Below are positions 29,420 to 39,606 of a DNA stretch of 64,000 nucleotides, piece by piece (positions within the stretch are counted from its first letter, which is position 1; every line of letters begins with the position of its first letter). The stretch lies in the NCBI RefSeq assembly GCF_009911265.1, contig NZ_QXXA01000016.1:35063-99062 (forward strand), in the 5' to 3' direction. A program made the position numbers and the translations under genes. The notes beneath the pieces are model-generated. The model ran no database searches and was not told the origin of the DNA. It saw only the letters and a program-made list of their open reading frames with translations. The DNA is from Senegalia massiliensis. GTDB taxonomy: Bacteria; Bacillota; Clostridia; Tissierellales; SIT17.

Positions 29420-30691
29420 TTGTATAATAAAACAAAATTGTCAAATGGAATTAGAATAATAACTGAAAACATACCATATGTAAATTCTATATCAATTGGA
29501 TTATGGGTTGAATCGGGCTCAAGGTATGAAAATAAAGATAATAATGGAGTTTCCCACTTTATTGAACATATTTTATTTAAAGGTACTAAAAATAGAACTG
29601 CCAGAGATATTGCAGAACAGATTGATTCAGTTGGAGGACAGATGAATGCCTTTACTAGTAAAGAATGTACTTGTTTTTACATAAAAATACTAGACAATCA
29701 CATTGATTTAGCAATAGATATTTTACAAGACATGTTATTCAATTCAACTTTTGATGAAAATGAAATAGATAAAGAAAAAAATGTAATAATTGAAGAAATT
29801 AATATGTATGAAGATGCTCCAGAAGAAATAGTACATGACCTTTTATCAAATACTGTATTTAAAAAACACCCATTATCATTACCAATTTTAGGGAATAAGG
29901 AATCTATAAACAATTTAACTAAAGAGTCAATGGTAGATTATTTCAAAAAATATTATATTCCAGAAAATATTGTGATTTCTATTGTTGGAAATATAGATGA
30001 AGAAAATATTTTAAAAACTTTAGAAAAAAACTTTGGAGTGTGGAAATCTAATAAAAAAAAGTTAGCAAATAAATTCGTAAGTCCTACAATAAAAAGAAAT
30101 ATTATATATAAAGATAAAGATACTGAACAACTTCATCTTTGTTTAGGATTAGAGGGGCTAAAGCAATCCTCTAAAAATATATATTCTTTATTAGTATTGA
30201 ATAATATATTTGGAGGTAGTATGAGTTCTAGGCTATTTCAAAAAGTAAGAGAAGACTTAGGTATAGCATATTCTATTTATTCATACCCATCAACTTATAA
30301 AGATACTGGAATATTTACTATTTATGCAGGTTTAAATCCTAAACATTTAATTGATTTATCAAAAATAATTATTAATGAAATAAAGGAAATAAAAGCGAAC
30401 ATTTTTTCAGAAGAAGAAATATTTAAATCTAAAGAACAATTAAAAGGGAACTTCATATTAGGCTTAGAAAATACTTCTAGTAGAATGAGTTCCTATGGAA
30501 AGTCGGAATTATTAAATAATAAAATAGAAACACCTAATGAAATTATAAATAGTATAAATAAAGTAAATAAAAATTCTATTAGAGAAGTAATAGATAATAT
30601 TTTCAATATTGATAATATTAATATTGCATATGTGGGAAGATTAAATAATAAAAATATTGAGTCAGACTTAATTAATATATACAAGAAATAG
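29420..30691 (+). CDS. M16 family zinc peptidase, processing-peptidase-like
   Basis: A 423-residue pitrilysin-type metallopeptidase starting with TTG (site TAGGAG). The inverted zinc motif is HFIEH (HxxEH), with the downstream Glu in a helix of the EEINMYED region. The second M16 domain has GGSMSSRLFQKVREDLGIAYSIYS. In Firmicutes this gene (ymxG/mlpA) regularly follows pnp and pdaB-like genes. Full length for the single-chain class. A 48-bp perfect palindrome overlaps its stop codon. Confidence 0.92.
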   Translation: MYNKTKLSNGIRIITENIPYVNSISIGLWVESGSRYENKDNNGVSHFIEHILFKGTKNRTARDIAEQIDSVGGQMNAFTSKECTCFYIKILDNHIDLAIDILQDMLFNSTFDENEIDKEKNVIIEEINMYEDAPEEIVHDLLSNTVFKKHPLSLPILGNKESINNLTKESMVDYFKKYYIPENIVISIVGNIDEENILKTLEKNFGVWKSNKKKLANKFVSPTIKRNIIYKDKDTEQLHLCLGLEGLKQSSKNIYSLLVLNNIFGGSMSSRLFQKVREDLGIAYSIYSYPSTYKDTGIFTIYAGLNPKHLIDLSKIIINEIKEIKANIFSEEEIFKSKEQLKGNFILGLENTSSRMSSYGKSELLNNKIETPNEIINSINKVNKNSIREVIDNIFNIDNINIAYVGRLNNKNIESDLINIYKK

Positions 30692-30720
30692 ATAGATCTA
30701 TCTATTTCTTGTATATATTA
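30673..30720. repeat. 48-bp perfect palindrome overlapping the peptidase stop codon
   Basis: Two 24-base arms meet at AGATCT with no unpaired centre; every position from 30673 to 30720 pairs. It includes the last codons and stop of the M16 peptidase gene. Not followed by a T run on either strand. It may act as a transcript-end hairpin or a cruciform. Confidence 0.85.
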
Positions 30721-30796
30721 TCATAAATAATGTCATCATAATTGATAAAGAAATATTATAAAAAATAAAACATATAATCTAATAGGAGGGGAAAAA

Positions 30797-31069
30797 ATGA
30801 AAATATACGATATAGGAAACAAAAAAAATGTTACACTTAGTGAATTAGGAGGGAAAGAAATTGTAAATTTAAATGATGGAGGAAGGCTTGGAATAATAGC
30901 AGATTCAGACATATTAATTGATGAAAACACAGGTAATATAGAGGCTCTATTAGTTCCAGACTCAAGAGGTCAATTTAAGTTTTTTGGTGAAAAAAGAGAA
31001 ATTACTATCCCTTGGAAAAGCATTAGAAAAATTGGTGAGGACATGATTATAATAGAATTAAATTATTAA
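30797..31069 (+). CDS. YlmC/YmxH family PRC-barrel protein
   Basis: A 90-residue PRC-barrel protein (GRLGIIADSDILIDENTGNIEALLVPD). YlmC/YmxH proteins are found next to the M16 peptidase in spore-formers and are expressed in sporulation in some species. The start has AGGAGGGG. The stop lies in the first unit of a 12-bp tandem repeat. Confidence 0.85.
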   Translation: MKIYDIGNKKNVTLSELGGKEIVNLNDGGRLGIIADSDILIDENTGNIEALLVPDSRGQFKFFGEKREITIPWKSIRKIGEDMIIIELNY

Positions 31070-31094
31070 ATAAATTATTAAATAAATTATTAAA
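31059..31094 (+). repeat. Three tandem copies of a 12-bp unit
   Basis: TAAATTATTAAA is repeated three times without mismatch. The first copy contains the end of the PRC-barrel gene, so each unit repeats the sense of its last codons and stop. Confidence 0.95.
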
Positions 31095-31156
31095 GTATAA
31101 ACAACTTATTTAAAGACAAAAATATCATTATAAAAATAAAAAAGGATGGTATTTTT

Positions 31157-31843
31157 GTGGATAAAAATAAAAACTCAAAAAATGATGAAAATAAAATTAT
31201 AGAATCAATTAAAACATTAGGCGTAAGTAATATACCAACTAGTAAAGGAGATATCCATTTTACATCAATAATAGGAGAAATAGAAGGACATAATATTTCA
31301 CCTCCTCAAAAAAAATCTACAAAGTATGAACACATAATCCCCCAACTCATTTCTGTTCAAAGAAGTGAAGATATAAAAGGATTACTAGTTATTTTAAATA
31401 CATTAGGAGGAGATGTTGAAGCAGGACTTGCAATATCTGAAATGATTAAAAGTATAGATAAACCAACAGTATCTCTTGTTCTAGGTGGTAGTCATAGTAT
31501 AGGGATACCTCTTGCTACTGCTACTGATTATTCATTTATTACACCTACTGCTACCATGACTCTACATCCAATAAGAATGACAGGACTTGTAATAGGTGTT
31601 CCGCAAACATTTAGATATCTTCAAAAGATGCAAGAAAGAATTTCTAGTTTTATATTAAGAAGTACTAATATTTCATTAGAAAATTTACAAAAACTTATGT
31701 ACGATACAGATGAAATAGCTAATGATGTAGGTACTATATTAGTGGGAGAAGAGGCTGTAGATTATGGATTAATAAATCAAGTAGGAGGATTAAATTCTGC
31801 TATTAAAAAATTAGAATCGTTAATAAATCAAAACATAACATAA
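31157..31843 (+). CDS. ClpP-like serine peptidase, TepA family
   Basis: A 228-residue ClpP/crotonase-fold protein with a GTG start (site AAGGATG). The core has LVILNTLGGDVEAGLAISEM, the serine loop LGGSHSIGIPLATA, and the histidine in TMTLHPIR. TepA (translocation-enhancing protein, YmfB) occupies this position before ftsK/spoIIIE in Bacillus and Clostridia. It is thought to be a cytosolic peptidase; substrates are unknown. Confidence 0.87.
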   Translation: MDKNKNSKNDENKIIESIKTLGVSNIPTSKGDIHFTSIIGEIEGHNISPPQKKSTKYEHIIPQLISVQRSEDIKGLLVILNTLGGDVEAGLAISEMIKSIDKPTVSLVLGGSHSIGIPLATATDYSFITPTATMTLHPIRMTGLVIGVPQTFRYLQKMQERISSFILRSTNISLENLQKLMYDTDEIANDVGTILVGEEAVDYGLINQVGGLNSAIKKLESLINQNIT

Positions 31844-31889
31844 AAAAATAGTATAATTTTTTATATTATGTTATAATTAATGACATAAC

Positions 31890-31919
31890 AAGGCTACTCC
31901 TTTCCAAAGGAGTAGCCTT
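31890..31919 (+). terminator. Strong hairpin before ftsK
   Basis: AAGGCTACTCCTTT pairs perfectly with AAAGGAGTAGCCTT, leaving two bases unpaired. It lacks a T run and ends 18 bases before the ftsK start, so it could end the tepA transcript or affect ftsK expression. Confidence 0.6.
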
Positions 31920-31937
31920 ATAATGAGAGGTGAAAAG

Positions 31938-34208
31938 ATGAGTACAAAGTCAAAAAAAAACAAAAGAAATAGAAAATCTCATAATACTCAAATTAATAAA
32001 GAAGTTATAGGAATATTAATAATATCTTTTTCTATATTACTATTATATAGCATGAATACTAATTCAAAAGGTATAATTGCTAAATTTATTGGAAATAAAA
32101 CTTGGCAACTTATAGGCTCAGGTGGTTACATATTCCCTTATTTAATTATGATTATAGGAGTATTATATTTAATAAACAAATTAGAAATTTATAAAACCCA
32201 AAAAAATATATTTATAATTATTGCATTTATAACCTTAATTACATTATTTGATATAAAATTTTTACCAACAATAGAAGGATTAAATATATCTGATAGAATT
32301 AAAGTCTCTATAGAAGGTTCCATGTTACCCTTTCATAGAAGCGGAGGAATTATTGGATCTATATTTGCCTATTTATTCCTAAAATTATTTGGAAAAATTG
32401 GATCATATTTAATATTATTTACACTATTAATAATATTTGTACTTAGTATTACTAATATAAGTATAGTTGAATTATTATATAAAGTAATAGGATTTAGTAA
32501 AAGTAATATTGAAAAATTAGTTCAAAAGTTAACGAAATATAAAAATAACAAAAAAAATAATAATAAAACTAAATCGAAACATAAACCTAAAGTTATAAAT
32601 GATAATAAAATAGATACTAAAAAAGAAAAAAATATAAATAACAAAATAAAGATACTAGATTATACAAAAAATGAATACAAAAAAGAAAAAAATATTAATG
32701 ACTCACCTAAAACTAAAGATGATAATAAATCTATAAAAGATGATACTAATAGTGAAAATCCTACTAATAATATAAAAATATCTGACACTCAATATAATGA
32801 GTATGATTTTCCATCATTAAATATTTTGAAAAAAAGTAATATAATACAAGATAAAAAAGAAAATAAAGCTGTTCTAAATAATGCTAAGAAATTAGAAAAT
32901 ATTTTAGGTAATTTTGGGATTTCTGCAGAAGTTACACAAATAAGCAAAGGTCCCACTATAACTAGATATGAACTACAACCCGCACCTGGAATAAAAGTAA
33001 GTAGAATTGTTAATTTATCTGATGATTTAGCTTTAGGATTAGCTTCTTCTGATATTAGAATAGAAGCTCCTATACCTGGAAAAGCTGCTATAGGAATTGA
33101 AGTACCTAATAACGATAAATCTAATGTTAACTTAAGAGATGTACTAGAATCAAATGAATATAAAAATATTAATACTAAATTAGCATTTGCATTAGGAAAA
33201 GATATTGCAGGTAAACCCATTGTAGCAAATATAGAAAAAATGCCACATTTACTTATAGCAGGGGCCACAGGCTCTGGTAAGTCTGTTTGTATAAATACTC
33301 TAATAACTAGCATACTTTATAAATCAAAGCCCGATGAAGTAAAATTATTGATGATAGATCCTAAAGTAGTTGAACTGAGTATATATAATGGTATACCACA
33401 TCTTCTTATACCAGTTGTTACAGATCCTAAAAAAGCATCTTTTGCTTTGAACTGGGCTGTTCAAGAAATGAATAAAAGATATAGCTTATTTGCCGAAAAT
33501 AGCGTTAGAGATATAAAAAGTTATAATGAAAAAACTAAAGAAAATGAAAATATTAATAAATTGCCACAAATAGTAGTTATAATTGATGAATTAGCTGATT
33601 TAATGATGGTTTCACCTGGTGAAGTAGAAGATAGTATATGTAGATTAGCTCAAATGGCTAGAGCTGCAGGAATCCACTTAATTGTAGCTACTCAAAGACC
33701 TTCCGTAGATATTATCACTGGGACAATAAAAGCAAATATTCCTTCTAGAATATCATTTGCTGTTTCATCTCAAGCTGATTCAAGAACTATACTAGACATG
33801 GGTGGAGCAGAAAAATTATTAGGAAAAGGAGATATGCTCTTTTATCCTGTAGGTGCATCTAAACCAAAAAGATTACAAGGTGCATATATTGATGAAAAAG
33901 AAGTGGAAAATATTGTAACTTTCTTAAAGAAAGAAAATAAAACAGATTATCAAGAGGAAATAATTGATAATATTGAAAAAGATGTAAATACTATATTTGA
34001 TGATTCTGATGAATTATTACCTGCTGCTATTGATTTAGTAATAGATGAAGGACAGGCTTCTATTTCATACTTACAAAGAAAATTAAAAATTGGTTATTCT
34101 AGGGCTGCTAGAATTGTTGATGAAATGGAAGAAAGAGGTATTGTTGGCCCTCATGAAGGGAGTAAGCCAAGAAAAGTATTAGTTACAAAAGAGGATATAG
34201 AAAGTTAA
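31938..34208 (+). CDS. ftsK: DNA translocase FtsK/SpoIIIE
   Basis: Hexameric ATPase that pumps chromosomal DNA through the septum. The ATG at 31938 has GAGAGGTG upstream and is preferred over 31923. About 757 residues: a Lys-rich start, four N-terminal membrane helices (about 20-180), a long charged Asn/Lys-rich linker (about 185-290), the RecA-like motor with Walker [14 protein letters not shown] and Walker [13 protein letters not shown], and the C-terminal gamma winged helix ([20 protein letters not shown]) that reads orienting DNA motifs. Confidence 0.96.
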   Translation: MSTKSKKNKRNRKSHNTQINKEVIGILIISFSILLLYSMNTNSKGIIAKFIGNKTWQLIGSGGYIFPYLIMIIGVLYLINKLEIYKTQKNIFIIIAFITLITLFDIKFLPTIEGLNISDRIKVSIEGSMLPFHRSGGIIGSIFAYLFLKLFGKIGSYLILFTLLIIFVLSITNISIVELLYKVIGFSKSNIEKLVQKLTKYKNNKKNNNKTKSKHKPKVINDNKIDTKKEKNINNKIKILDYTKNEYKKEKNINDSPKTKDDNKSIKDDTNSENPTNNIKISDTQYNEYDFPSLNILKKSNIIQDKKENKAVLNNAKKLENILGNFGISAEVTQISKGPTITRYELQPAPGIKVSRIVNLSDDLALGLASSDIRIEAPIPGKAAIGIEVPNNDKSNVNLRDVLESNEYKNINTKLAFALGKDIAGKPIVANIEKMPHLLIAGATGSGKSVCINTLITSILYKSKPDEVKLLMIDPKVVELSIYNGIPHLLIPVVTDPKKASFALNWAVQEMNKRYSLFAENSVRDIKSYNEKTKENENINKLPQIVVIIDELADLMMVSPGEVEDSICRLAQMARAAGIHLIVATQRPSVDIITGTIKANIPSRISFAVSSQADSRTILDMGGAEKLLGKGDMLFYPVGASKPKRLQGAYIDEKEVENIVTFLKKENKTDYQEEIIDNIEKDVNTIFDDSDELLPAAIDLVIDEGQASISYLQRKLKIGYSRAARIVDEMEERGIVGPHEGSKPRKVLVTKEDIES

Positions 34209-34227
34209 TATAAGAGTAGGGGTTAAT

Positions 34228-35274
34228 ATGATAAAAAGAATAAATTATAAGGATATTAAAAATGATAATAATATAGTATATATAGATGTAAGAAGTCCAA
34301 AAGAATATGAAGAAGATACTATTCCAAATTCTATTAATATACCAATTTTAAATAATAAGGAAAGAGAAGAAATAGGATATATTTATACTCAAGTTAATAA
34401 AGATAAAGCTAGAAGATTGGGATTAAAATATGCTTCTAAGAAACTAATAAATTACTATGATGAAATCAACAAAATAATAGATTTAAATAAAAAAGCAGTA
34501 TTATTTTGTTATAGAGGTGGAATGAGAAGCAGCTCTATAGCTAAAGTTTTAGATGTTTTAAGTATGCCTATATATGTTATAGATGGAGGATATAAAGAAT
34601 ATAGAAATTATGTTATAAACAACTTAAATTCTTATGATAAAAAATTTAAGTTTATAGTACTTCATGGATATACTGGTGTAGGTAAAACAGAAGCTTTAAA
34701 AACCCTTGAATTAAAAGGACACGAAGTGCTAGACTTAGAAAATATTGCACAAAACAGTGGATCTGTTTTTGGAAATATTTTTTATAAAAATAAATCTAGT
34801 AACCAAAAAAAATTTGAATCCTTATTATTAAATAAGTTTTTAAATTTTAAGGATACCTTTATATTTGTTGAAAGTGAAAGTAAAAGAATTGGCAATTCTA
34901 TTATGCCTGATTTTTTATATAATAATATTCAAAATGGATATCACATTTTAATACAAACAAATTTAAATAATAGAATAAAAACTATAGAAAATGATTATTT
35001 AAATAATAAAAAAAATAATAAGGATTTAGTTGTAAAAGCAATCAGAAACTTAAAAAAGCGCTTAGGTAAAAAAACAACTTTAGAATTAGAAAAACAATTC
35101 ATTAATGGTAACTATAAATATGTAATAAAAGAATTAATGTTAAATTATTATGATCCACTTTACAATCATTCCATAAATAAAATAACTGAATATGATATGG
35201 TTATTAATTATGATGATATAAATGAATTAACAAAAGAATTAATAGATTTTAAATCTAAATTAAAGGAGAGATAA
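34228..35274 (+). CDS. mnmH: tRNA 2-selenouridine synthase
   Basis: MnmH (SelU/YbbB) replaces sulfur by selenium at wobble uridine 34 using selenophosphate, through a geranylated intermediate. The 348 residues carry an N-terminal rhodanese domain with catalytic Cys94 in LFCYRGGMRSSS and a P-loop domain with GYTGVGKT at 147-154. Both key sites are intact. The protein implies that selD (selenophosphate synthase) exists elsewhere in the genome. It sits 19 bases after ftsK and five bases before rimO. Confidence 0.92.
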   Translation: MIKRINYKDIKNDNNIVYIDVRSPKEYEEDTIPNSINIPILNNKEREEIGYIYTQVNKDKARRLGLKYASKKLINYYDEINKIIDLNKKAVLFCYRGGMRSSSIAKVLDVLSMPIYVIDGGYKEYRNYVINNLNSYDKKFKFIVLHGYTGVGKTEALKTLELKGHEVLDLENIAQNSGSVFGNIFYKNKSSNQKKFESLLLNKFLNFKDTFIFVESESKRIGNSIMPDFLYNNIQNGYHILIQTNLNNRIKTIENDYLNNKKNNKDLVVKAIRNLKKRLGKKTTLELEKQFINGNYKYVIKELMLNYYDPLYNHSINKITEYDMVINYDDINELTKELIDFKSKLKER

Positions 35275-35279
35275 TTTTA

Positions 35280-36626
35280 ATGTCAAAAAATATAGCAATT
35301 ATATCCCTAGGTTGTTCAAAGAATTTAGTGGACTCAGAACTAATAATAGGTTCATTGAATGAGGAAGGATACAGTATTGTTAATGAACTAGAGAATGCAA
35401 ATATTATTATAGTTAATACTTGTGGATTTATCGATGCTGCTAAAGAAGAATCAATAGACACAATTTTAGAGATGGCTGAATATAAAAAACATGGTAAATG
35501 CAATATGTTAATTGTAGCGGGATGTTTAAGTGAAAGATATAAAAAAATACTCATTGATGAAATACCAGAGATTGATGCTTTAGTAGGTACTGGAAATATA
35601 AAAGATATTTCATATATTATAAAAAATTATAATGACAAAAAAATAATTAAAGTAGGGAATATTGATAACAAGTACTTAGAAGAAAATCCAAGAATACCTT
35701 TAGAGCCTGGCGTAACATCCTATATAAAAATATCAGAAGGATGTGATAATTATTGTACTTATTGTATTATTCCAAAACTAAGAGGAAAATATAAAAGTAG
35801 AAAAATGGATTCAGTAATAAAAGAAGCAAAAGAATTAGTAAAAAGGGGTACAAGAGAGATAATATTAATTGCTCAAGATACTACTAAATATGGAATTGAT
35901 TTATATGGTAAATATAAATTACCTGAGTTATTAGATGAATTAAATAAAATTGAAAACTTAAAATGGATAAGAATATTATATATGTATCCTGAAACTTTTT
36001 CTAATGACCTAATAAACTCAATAAATAATAATGAGAAAGTTTTAAAATATGTTGATATTCCTATTCAACACATAAGTAATAATATTTTAAAAAGAATGAA
36101 TAGAAATACAGATAAAGAGTCTATTAAACAACTGATAAATAATTTAAGAACAAAAATTCCTAAGATAGTAATTAGAACTACATTAATGGTAGGTTTTCCA
36201 GGTGAAACTAAAGATGACTTTAATGAACTATATGATTTTGTCAAAAATATAAAAATTGATCGTTTAGGAGTATTTACATACTCTGACCAAGAAGGAACTG
36301 CAGCAAATAATTTTAAAGATCAAATAGATGAATCAGTAAAACTTGAAAGAAAAAATATTTTAATGGAACTGCAGCAACAAATATCTCAAAAATTATTACA
36401 TGAAAAAATAAATAAAAATTATGAAGTATTGATAGAAGAAAATTTAGAAAATGAAAATCTTCTTATAGGTAGAACATATATGGATACTCCAGAAATAGAT
36501 GGATGTGTATATATAACTTCAGACCCTCAAAAAAACATTGATATAGGAGAATTTGTAAGAGTTAATATAAAAGATAGTTTTGAATATGATTTAAAAGGAG
36601 AGATTTTAGATGAATTTAGCAAATAA
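35280..36626 (+). CDS. rimO: Ribosomal protein S12 methylthiotransferase RimO
   Basis: Radical-SAM enzyme that methylthiolates an Asp of S12. 448 residues: the N-terminal cluster domain has Cys in SLGCSKNLVDSE, NTCGFIDAAKEES and AGCLSERY; the radical-SAM motif is CDNYCTYCIIPKLRG; a TRAM domain ends the protein. DSE and DAAKEES features favour RimO over MiaB, which is present separately at 57341. Overlaps pgsA by 17 bases. Confidence 0.95.
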   Translation: MSKNIAIISLGCSKNLVDSELIIGSLNEEGYSIVNELENANIIIVNTCGFIDAAKEESIDTILEMAEYKKHGKCNMLIVAGCLSERYKKILIDEIPEIDALVGTGNIKDISYIIKNYNDKKIIKVGNIDNKYLEENPRIPLEPGVTSYIKISEGCDNYCTYCIIPKLRGKYKSRKMDSVIKEAKELVKRGTREIILIAQDTTKYGIDLYGKYKLPELLDELNKIENLKWIRILYMYPETFSNDLINSINNNEKVLKYVDIPIQHISNNILKRMNRNTDKESIKQLINNLRTKIPKIVIRTTLMVGFPGETKDDFNELYDFVKNIKIDRLGVFTYSDQEGTAANNFKDQIDESVKLERKNILMELQQQISQKLLHEKINKNYEVLIEENLENENLLIGRTYMDTPEIDGCVYITSDPQKNIDIGEFVRVNIKDSFEYDLKGEILDEFSK

Positions 36627-37155
36627 ACTTACATTGTTTAGAATTTTTTTAGTACCAGTCTTTATGATATTTTTATTAGGTGATAACATTCCAAATGGTA
36701 GGATCATATCAGCATTCATATTTATTGTTGCTGCATTAACAGATATGTTAGATGGACATATAGCAAGAAGTAGAAATTTAATTACAAAATTTGGAAAATT
36801 CATGGACCCTCTTGCAGATAAGCTCTTAGTTTCCTCTGCTTTAATATCTTTAACCGAGTTAGGAATTATACCTGCTTGGATGGTAATAGTTATAATTGCA
36901 CGAGAGTTTGCTATAACAGGACTAAGAACCCTTGGTGCATCAGAAGGGATTACTATTGCAGCTAGTAAGTGGGGTAAAGTAAAAACTATAACACAACTAA
37001 TTGCTATAACAAGTATTTTAATAGAAAATTTCCCTTTTAATTATTTAAATTTTCCTTTTGATAAAATAATGTTATATTTAGCTGTAATATTCACTATAAT
37101 TTCTGGTATAGATTATATTTACAAAAATATTAATTTGTTGAAAATACAAAATTAA
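36610..37155 (+). CDS. pgsA: CDP-diacylglycerol-glycerol-3-phosphate 3-phosphatidyltransferase
   Basis: PgsA makes phosphatidylglycerol phosphate from the CDP-diacylglycerol supplied by CdsA. A 181-residue protein with several membrane helices and the CDP-alcohol phosphotransferase motif DMLDGHIARSRNLITKFGKFMDPLADK (DG..AR...G...D...D). Begins inside the end of rimO with an AAAGGAGAG site. Confidence 0.96.
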   Translation: MNLANKLTLFRIFLVPVFMIFLLGDNIPNGRIISAFIFIVAALTDMLDGHIARSRNLITKFGKFMDPLADKLLVSSALISLTELGIIPAWMVIVIIAREFAITGLRTLGASEGITIAASKWGKVKTITQLIAITSILIENFPFNYLNFPFDKIMLYLAVIFTIISGIDYIYKNINLLKIQN

Positions 37156-37166
37156 AAGGAGATCTT

Positions 37167-38396
37167 ATGGATTCTATTATTATAAATATAGGCGATGAAA
37201 TACTAGATGGTGATATATTAAATACAAATGCTCAATATATATCTAGAAACTTAAAAGATATAAATATATCAGTAAAAAGAAATCACGTTATTAAAGATGA
37301 GATTAGTTCAATTGTTGAGATAACTAAAAAATCATTAAAAGATTCTGATATAGTAATCATAACAGGAGGCTTAGGCCCAACTGATGATGATATTACTAGA
37401 GAAGCTGTTTCAAAAGCTTTAAATTATAATTTATATTTAGATAAAATTCTATTACAAGATTTAGAATTAATATTTAGCAAAAATAACTATATCATGACAA
37501 AAAACAACATAAAACAAGCTTACAGAATTGAAAATGCTACTATAATCCCAAATGAAAAAGGTACTGCACCTGGTATGTTTATTAAAAAAAATAATAAATA
37601 TATTTTTTTACTACCTGGGCCACCTAAAGAATTAAAACCTATGTTTGATAGAATAGTTGAGAAATATTTGCAAAACTTATCTAAGAAAAAAATATATAGT
37701 AAAATTATTAAAACAATAGGAATTGGAGAATCTCAATTAGAAGAAAAAATAAAACCCTATTTTAACGATAATATTAAAATAGGAACATATGCATATAATG
37801 GTATCGTTGATATAAAAGTTACATCGTATAACAACATACTGTCTAATGCCAAAGAAAATGTAGACAAATTTGTAGAGAATATAAATATTGAAAAATTTAT
37901 ATGGGGATATAATGATGATACTTTAGAAAAGATAGTTTTTAATTTATTAAAAAAACATAAATTAAAAATTGGGTTTGCTGAGTCATTAACAGGAGGATTA
38001 ATAAGTAGTAATCTTACAAAATTATCAGGAATATCAGAAGTATTTCCTTTAAGCTTAATAACTTATAGTAATGAATCTAAAATCAACTTATTAGATGTAA
38101 AAAAATTAACTTTACAAAACCATGGTGCTGTAAGTGAAAAAGTAGCTTTAGAAATGTGTACAGGATTAATAAATAAATATGGACTAGATATTTCTCTTTC
38201 AGTTACTGGCATAGCAGGTCCTACTGGTAATACAAAAAATAAACCTATAGGACTTGTATACATAGGTATTGCTGATAAAAATAATGATATTTGCAAAAAA
38301 ATTATTTTAAATGGAGATAGAATTCATATACAAAATAAGACTAGCTTATATGCATTCAATGAATTAAGAAAATTTCTAATAAAAAAATATGAATAA
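37167..38396 (+). CDS. cinA: CinA family nicotinamide-nucleotide amidase / competence-damage protein
   Basis: 409 residues with an N-terminal MoCF-like domain (NIGDEILDGDILNTNAQYIS and GGLGPTDDDITREAVSKAL) and a C-terminal NMN amidase domain (GFAESLTGGLISSNLTKLSG, SVTGIAGPTG). CinA recycles pyridine nucleotides and is often co-transcribed with recA. Here recA follows but has its own SOS promoter. Confidence 0.94.
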   Translation: MDSIIINIGDEILDGDILNTNAQYISRNLKDINISVKRNHVIKDEISSIVEITKKSLKDSDIVIITGGLGPTDDDITREAVSKALNYNLYLDKILLQDLELIFSKNNYIMTKNNIKQAYRIENATIIPNEKGTAPGMFIKKNNKYIFLLPGPPKELKPMFDRIVEKYLQNLSKKKIYSKIIKTIGIGESQLEEKIKPYFNDNIKIGTYAYNGIVDIKVTSYNNILSNAKENVDKFVENINIEKFIWGYNDDTLEKIVFNLLKKHKLKIGFAESLTGGLISSNLTKLSGISEVFPLSLITYSNESKINLLDVKKLTLQNHGAVSEKVALEMCTGLINKYGLDISLSVTGIAGPTGNTKNKPIGLVYIGIADKNNDICKKIILNGDRIHIQNKTSLYAFNELRKFLIKKYE

Positions 38397-38399
38397 TAT

Positions 38400-38428
38400 T
38401 TGACTAATAATATTAATTCATATATAAT
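38400..38428 (+). promoter_or_regulatory. recA promoter
   Basis: TTGACT (38400-38405) and TATAAT (38423-38428) spaced by 17 bases. Transcription would begin at about 38435, right at the LexA box. Confidence 0.85.
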
Positions 38429-38434
38429 TTTATT

Positions 38435-38448
38435 AGAACATCCGTTCG
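38435..38448. promoter_or_regulatory. LexA (SOS) box of recA
   Basis: AGAACATCCGTTCG matches the Gram-positive SOS box pattern GAAC-N4-GTTC and lies at the predicted transcription start of recA. LexA bound here would block recA until DNA damage. Confidence 0.85.
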
Positions 38449-38488
38449 TAAATTGAAAGGTAGGTGAACCAGTTATACTGGGGATAAT

Positions 38489-39535
38489 ATGATGGAAAAA
38501 AAGAAAGCTTTAGAAATGGCAATTAATCAAATTGAAAAGCAATTTGGAAAAGGATCAATTATGATGTTAGGAGAAGAGGCTAACCTTAATATTGAATCTA
38601 TTTCTACTGGTTCTTTAGAACTAGATATAGCATTAGGTATAGGAGGATTACCTAAAGGAAGAGTAATCGAAATATATGGTCCTGAATCTTCTGGTAAAAC
38701 TACAGTTGCATTACATGCTGTGGCTGAGGCACAAAAAAAAGGAGGTACAGCTGCATTTATAGATGCTGAACATGCTTTAGATCCTGCTTATGCTAAAAAT
38801 TTAGGAGTAGATGTGGAAAATTTAATTGTTTCACAACCAGATACAGGAGAACAAGCGCTTGAGATAGCAGAAGCATTAGTAAGAAGTGGAGCTGTTGATA
38901 TAGTTGTTGTGGATTCTGTTGCTGCACTAGTTCCTAAGGCAGAGATAGAAGGAGAAATGGGTGCTAGTCATGTAGGGCTACAAGCTAGACTTATGTCTCA
39001 AGCTCTAAGAAAGTTGGCTGGAGCAATAAAAAAATCAAATACTATTGCTATATTTATAAATCAATTAAGGGAAAAGGTAGGAGTTATGTTTGGAAATCCT
39101 GAAACAACTCCTGGAGGTAGAGCACTTAAGTTCTATGCATCTGTTAGATTAGATGTTAGAAGAATCGAAACATTAAAACAAGGCGATAATATGATCGGTA
39201 ACAGAACAAGAGTAAAAATAGTAAAAAACAAAGTTGCTCCACCTTTTAAAAAAGCTGAATTTGATATTATGTATGGTGAAGGAATATCTAAAGAAGGAAA
39301 TATTTTAGATGTTGCTGTATCTGCTGACATTATTAATAAAGCTGGTTCTTGGTATAGTTATGGAGATCAAAGACTAGGTCAAGGTAGAGAAAATGCAAAA
39401 GATTATCTAAAAGAAAACCCTGAAACATCGGAAGAAATTGAAAAAAGAGTACGTGAATACTATGGTTTAATTGAAGATAATTCTGAAGAAGTAGATAAAG
39501 AAAAAGATAAAGATAAAAAAACTAAGAAAAAATAA
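38489..39535 (+). CDS. recA: Recombinase RecA
   Basis: RecA forms filaments on single-stranded DNA for homologous repair and triggers LexA self-cleavage. 348 residues: Walker A GPESSGKT, the [19 protein letters not shown] region, Walker [12 protein letters not shown], and a Lys/Asp-rich C-terminal tail. Initiation may be at 38489 or the next codon (MM). A small CCAG/CTGG hairpin (38469-38481) partly includes the GGGG ribosome site, which might tune translation. Confidence 0.98.
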   Translation: MMEKKKALEMAINQIEKQFGKGSIMMLGEEANLNIESISTGSLELDIALGIGGLPKGRVIEIYGPESSGKTTVALHAVAEAQKKGGTAAFIDAEHALDPAYAKNLGVDVENLIVSQPDTGEQALEIAEALVRSGAVDIVVVDSVAALVPKAEIEGEMGASHVGLQARLMSQALRKLAGAIKKSNTIAIFINQLREKVGVMFGNPETTPGGRALKFYASVRLDVRRIETLKQGDNMIGNRTRVKIVKNKVAPPFKKAEFDIMYGEGISKEGNILDVAVSADIINKAGSWYSYGDQRLGQGRENAKDYLKENPETSEEIEKRVREYYGLIEDNSEEVDKEKDKDKKTKKK

Positions 39536-39536
39536 T

Positions 39537-39562
39537 AAAAAGACTTCTTCGGAAGTCTTTTT
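39537..39562 (+). terminator. Rho-independent terminator after recA
   Basis: AAAAGACTTC and GAAGTCTTTT close a C(TTCG)G tetraloop, ending in T5. Very stable type of terminator loop. Confidence 0.93.
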
Positions 39563-39606
39563 ATTAATGATATGTTATAATAAAAATAATGAATTGAGGT
39601 GATTAT

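Noticed and set aside
32789..33313. 174-codon minus-strand frame opposite ftsK
   Set aside because: It is an antisense shadow of a strongly conserved gene with no ribosome site or family features.
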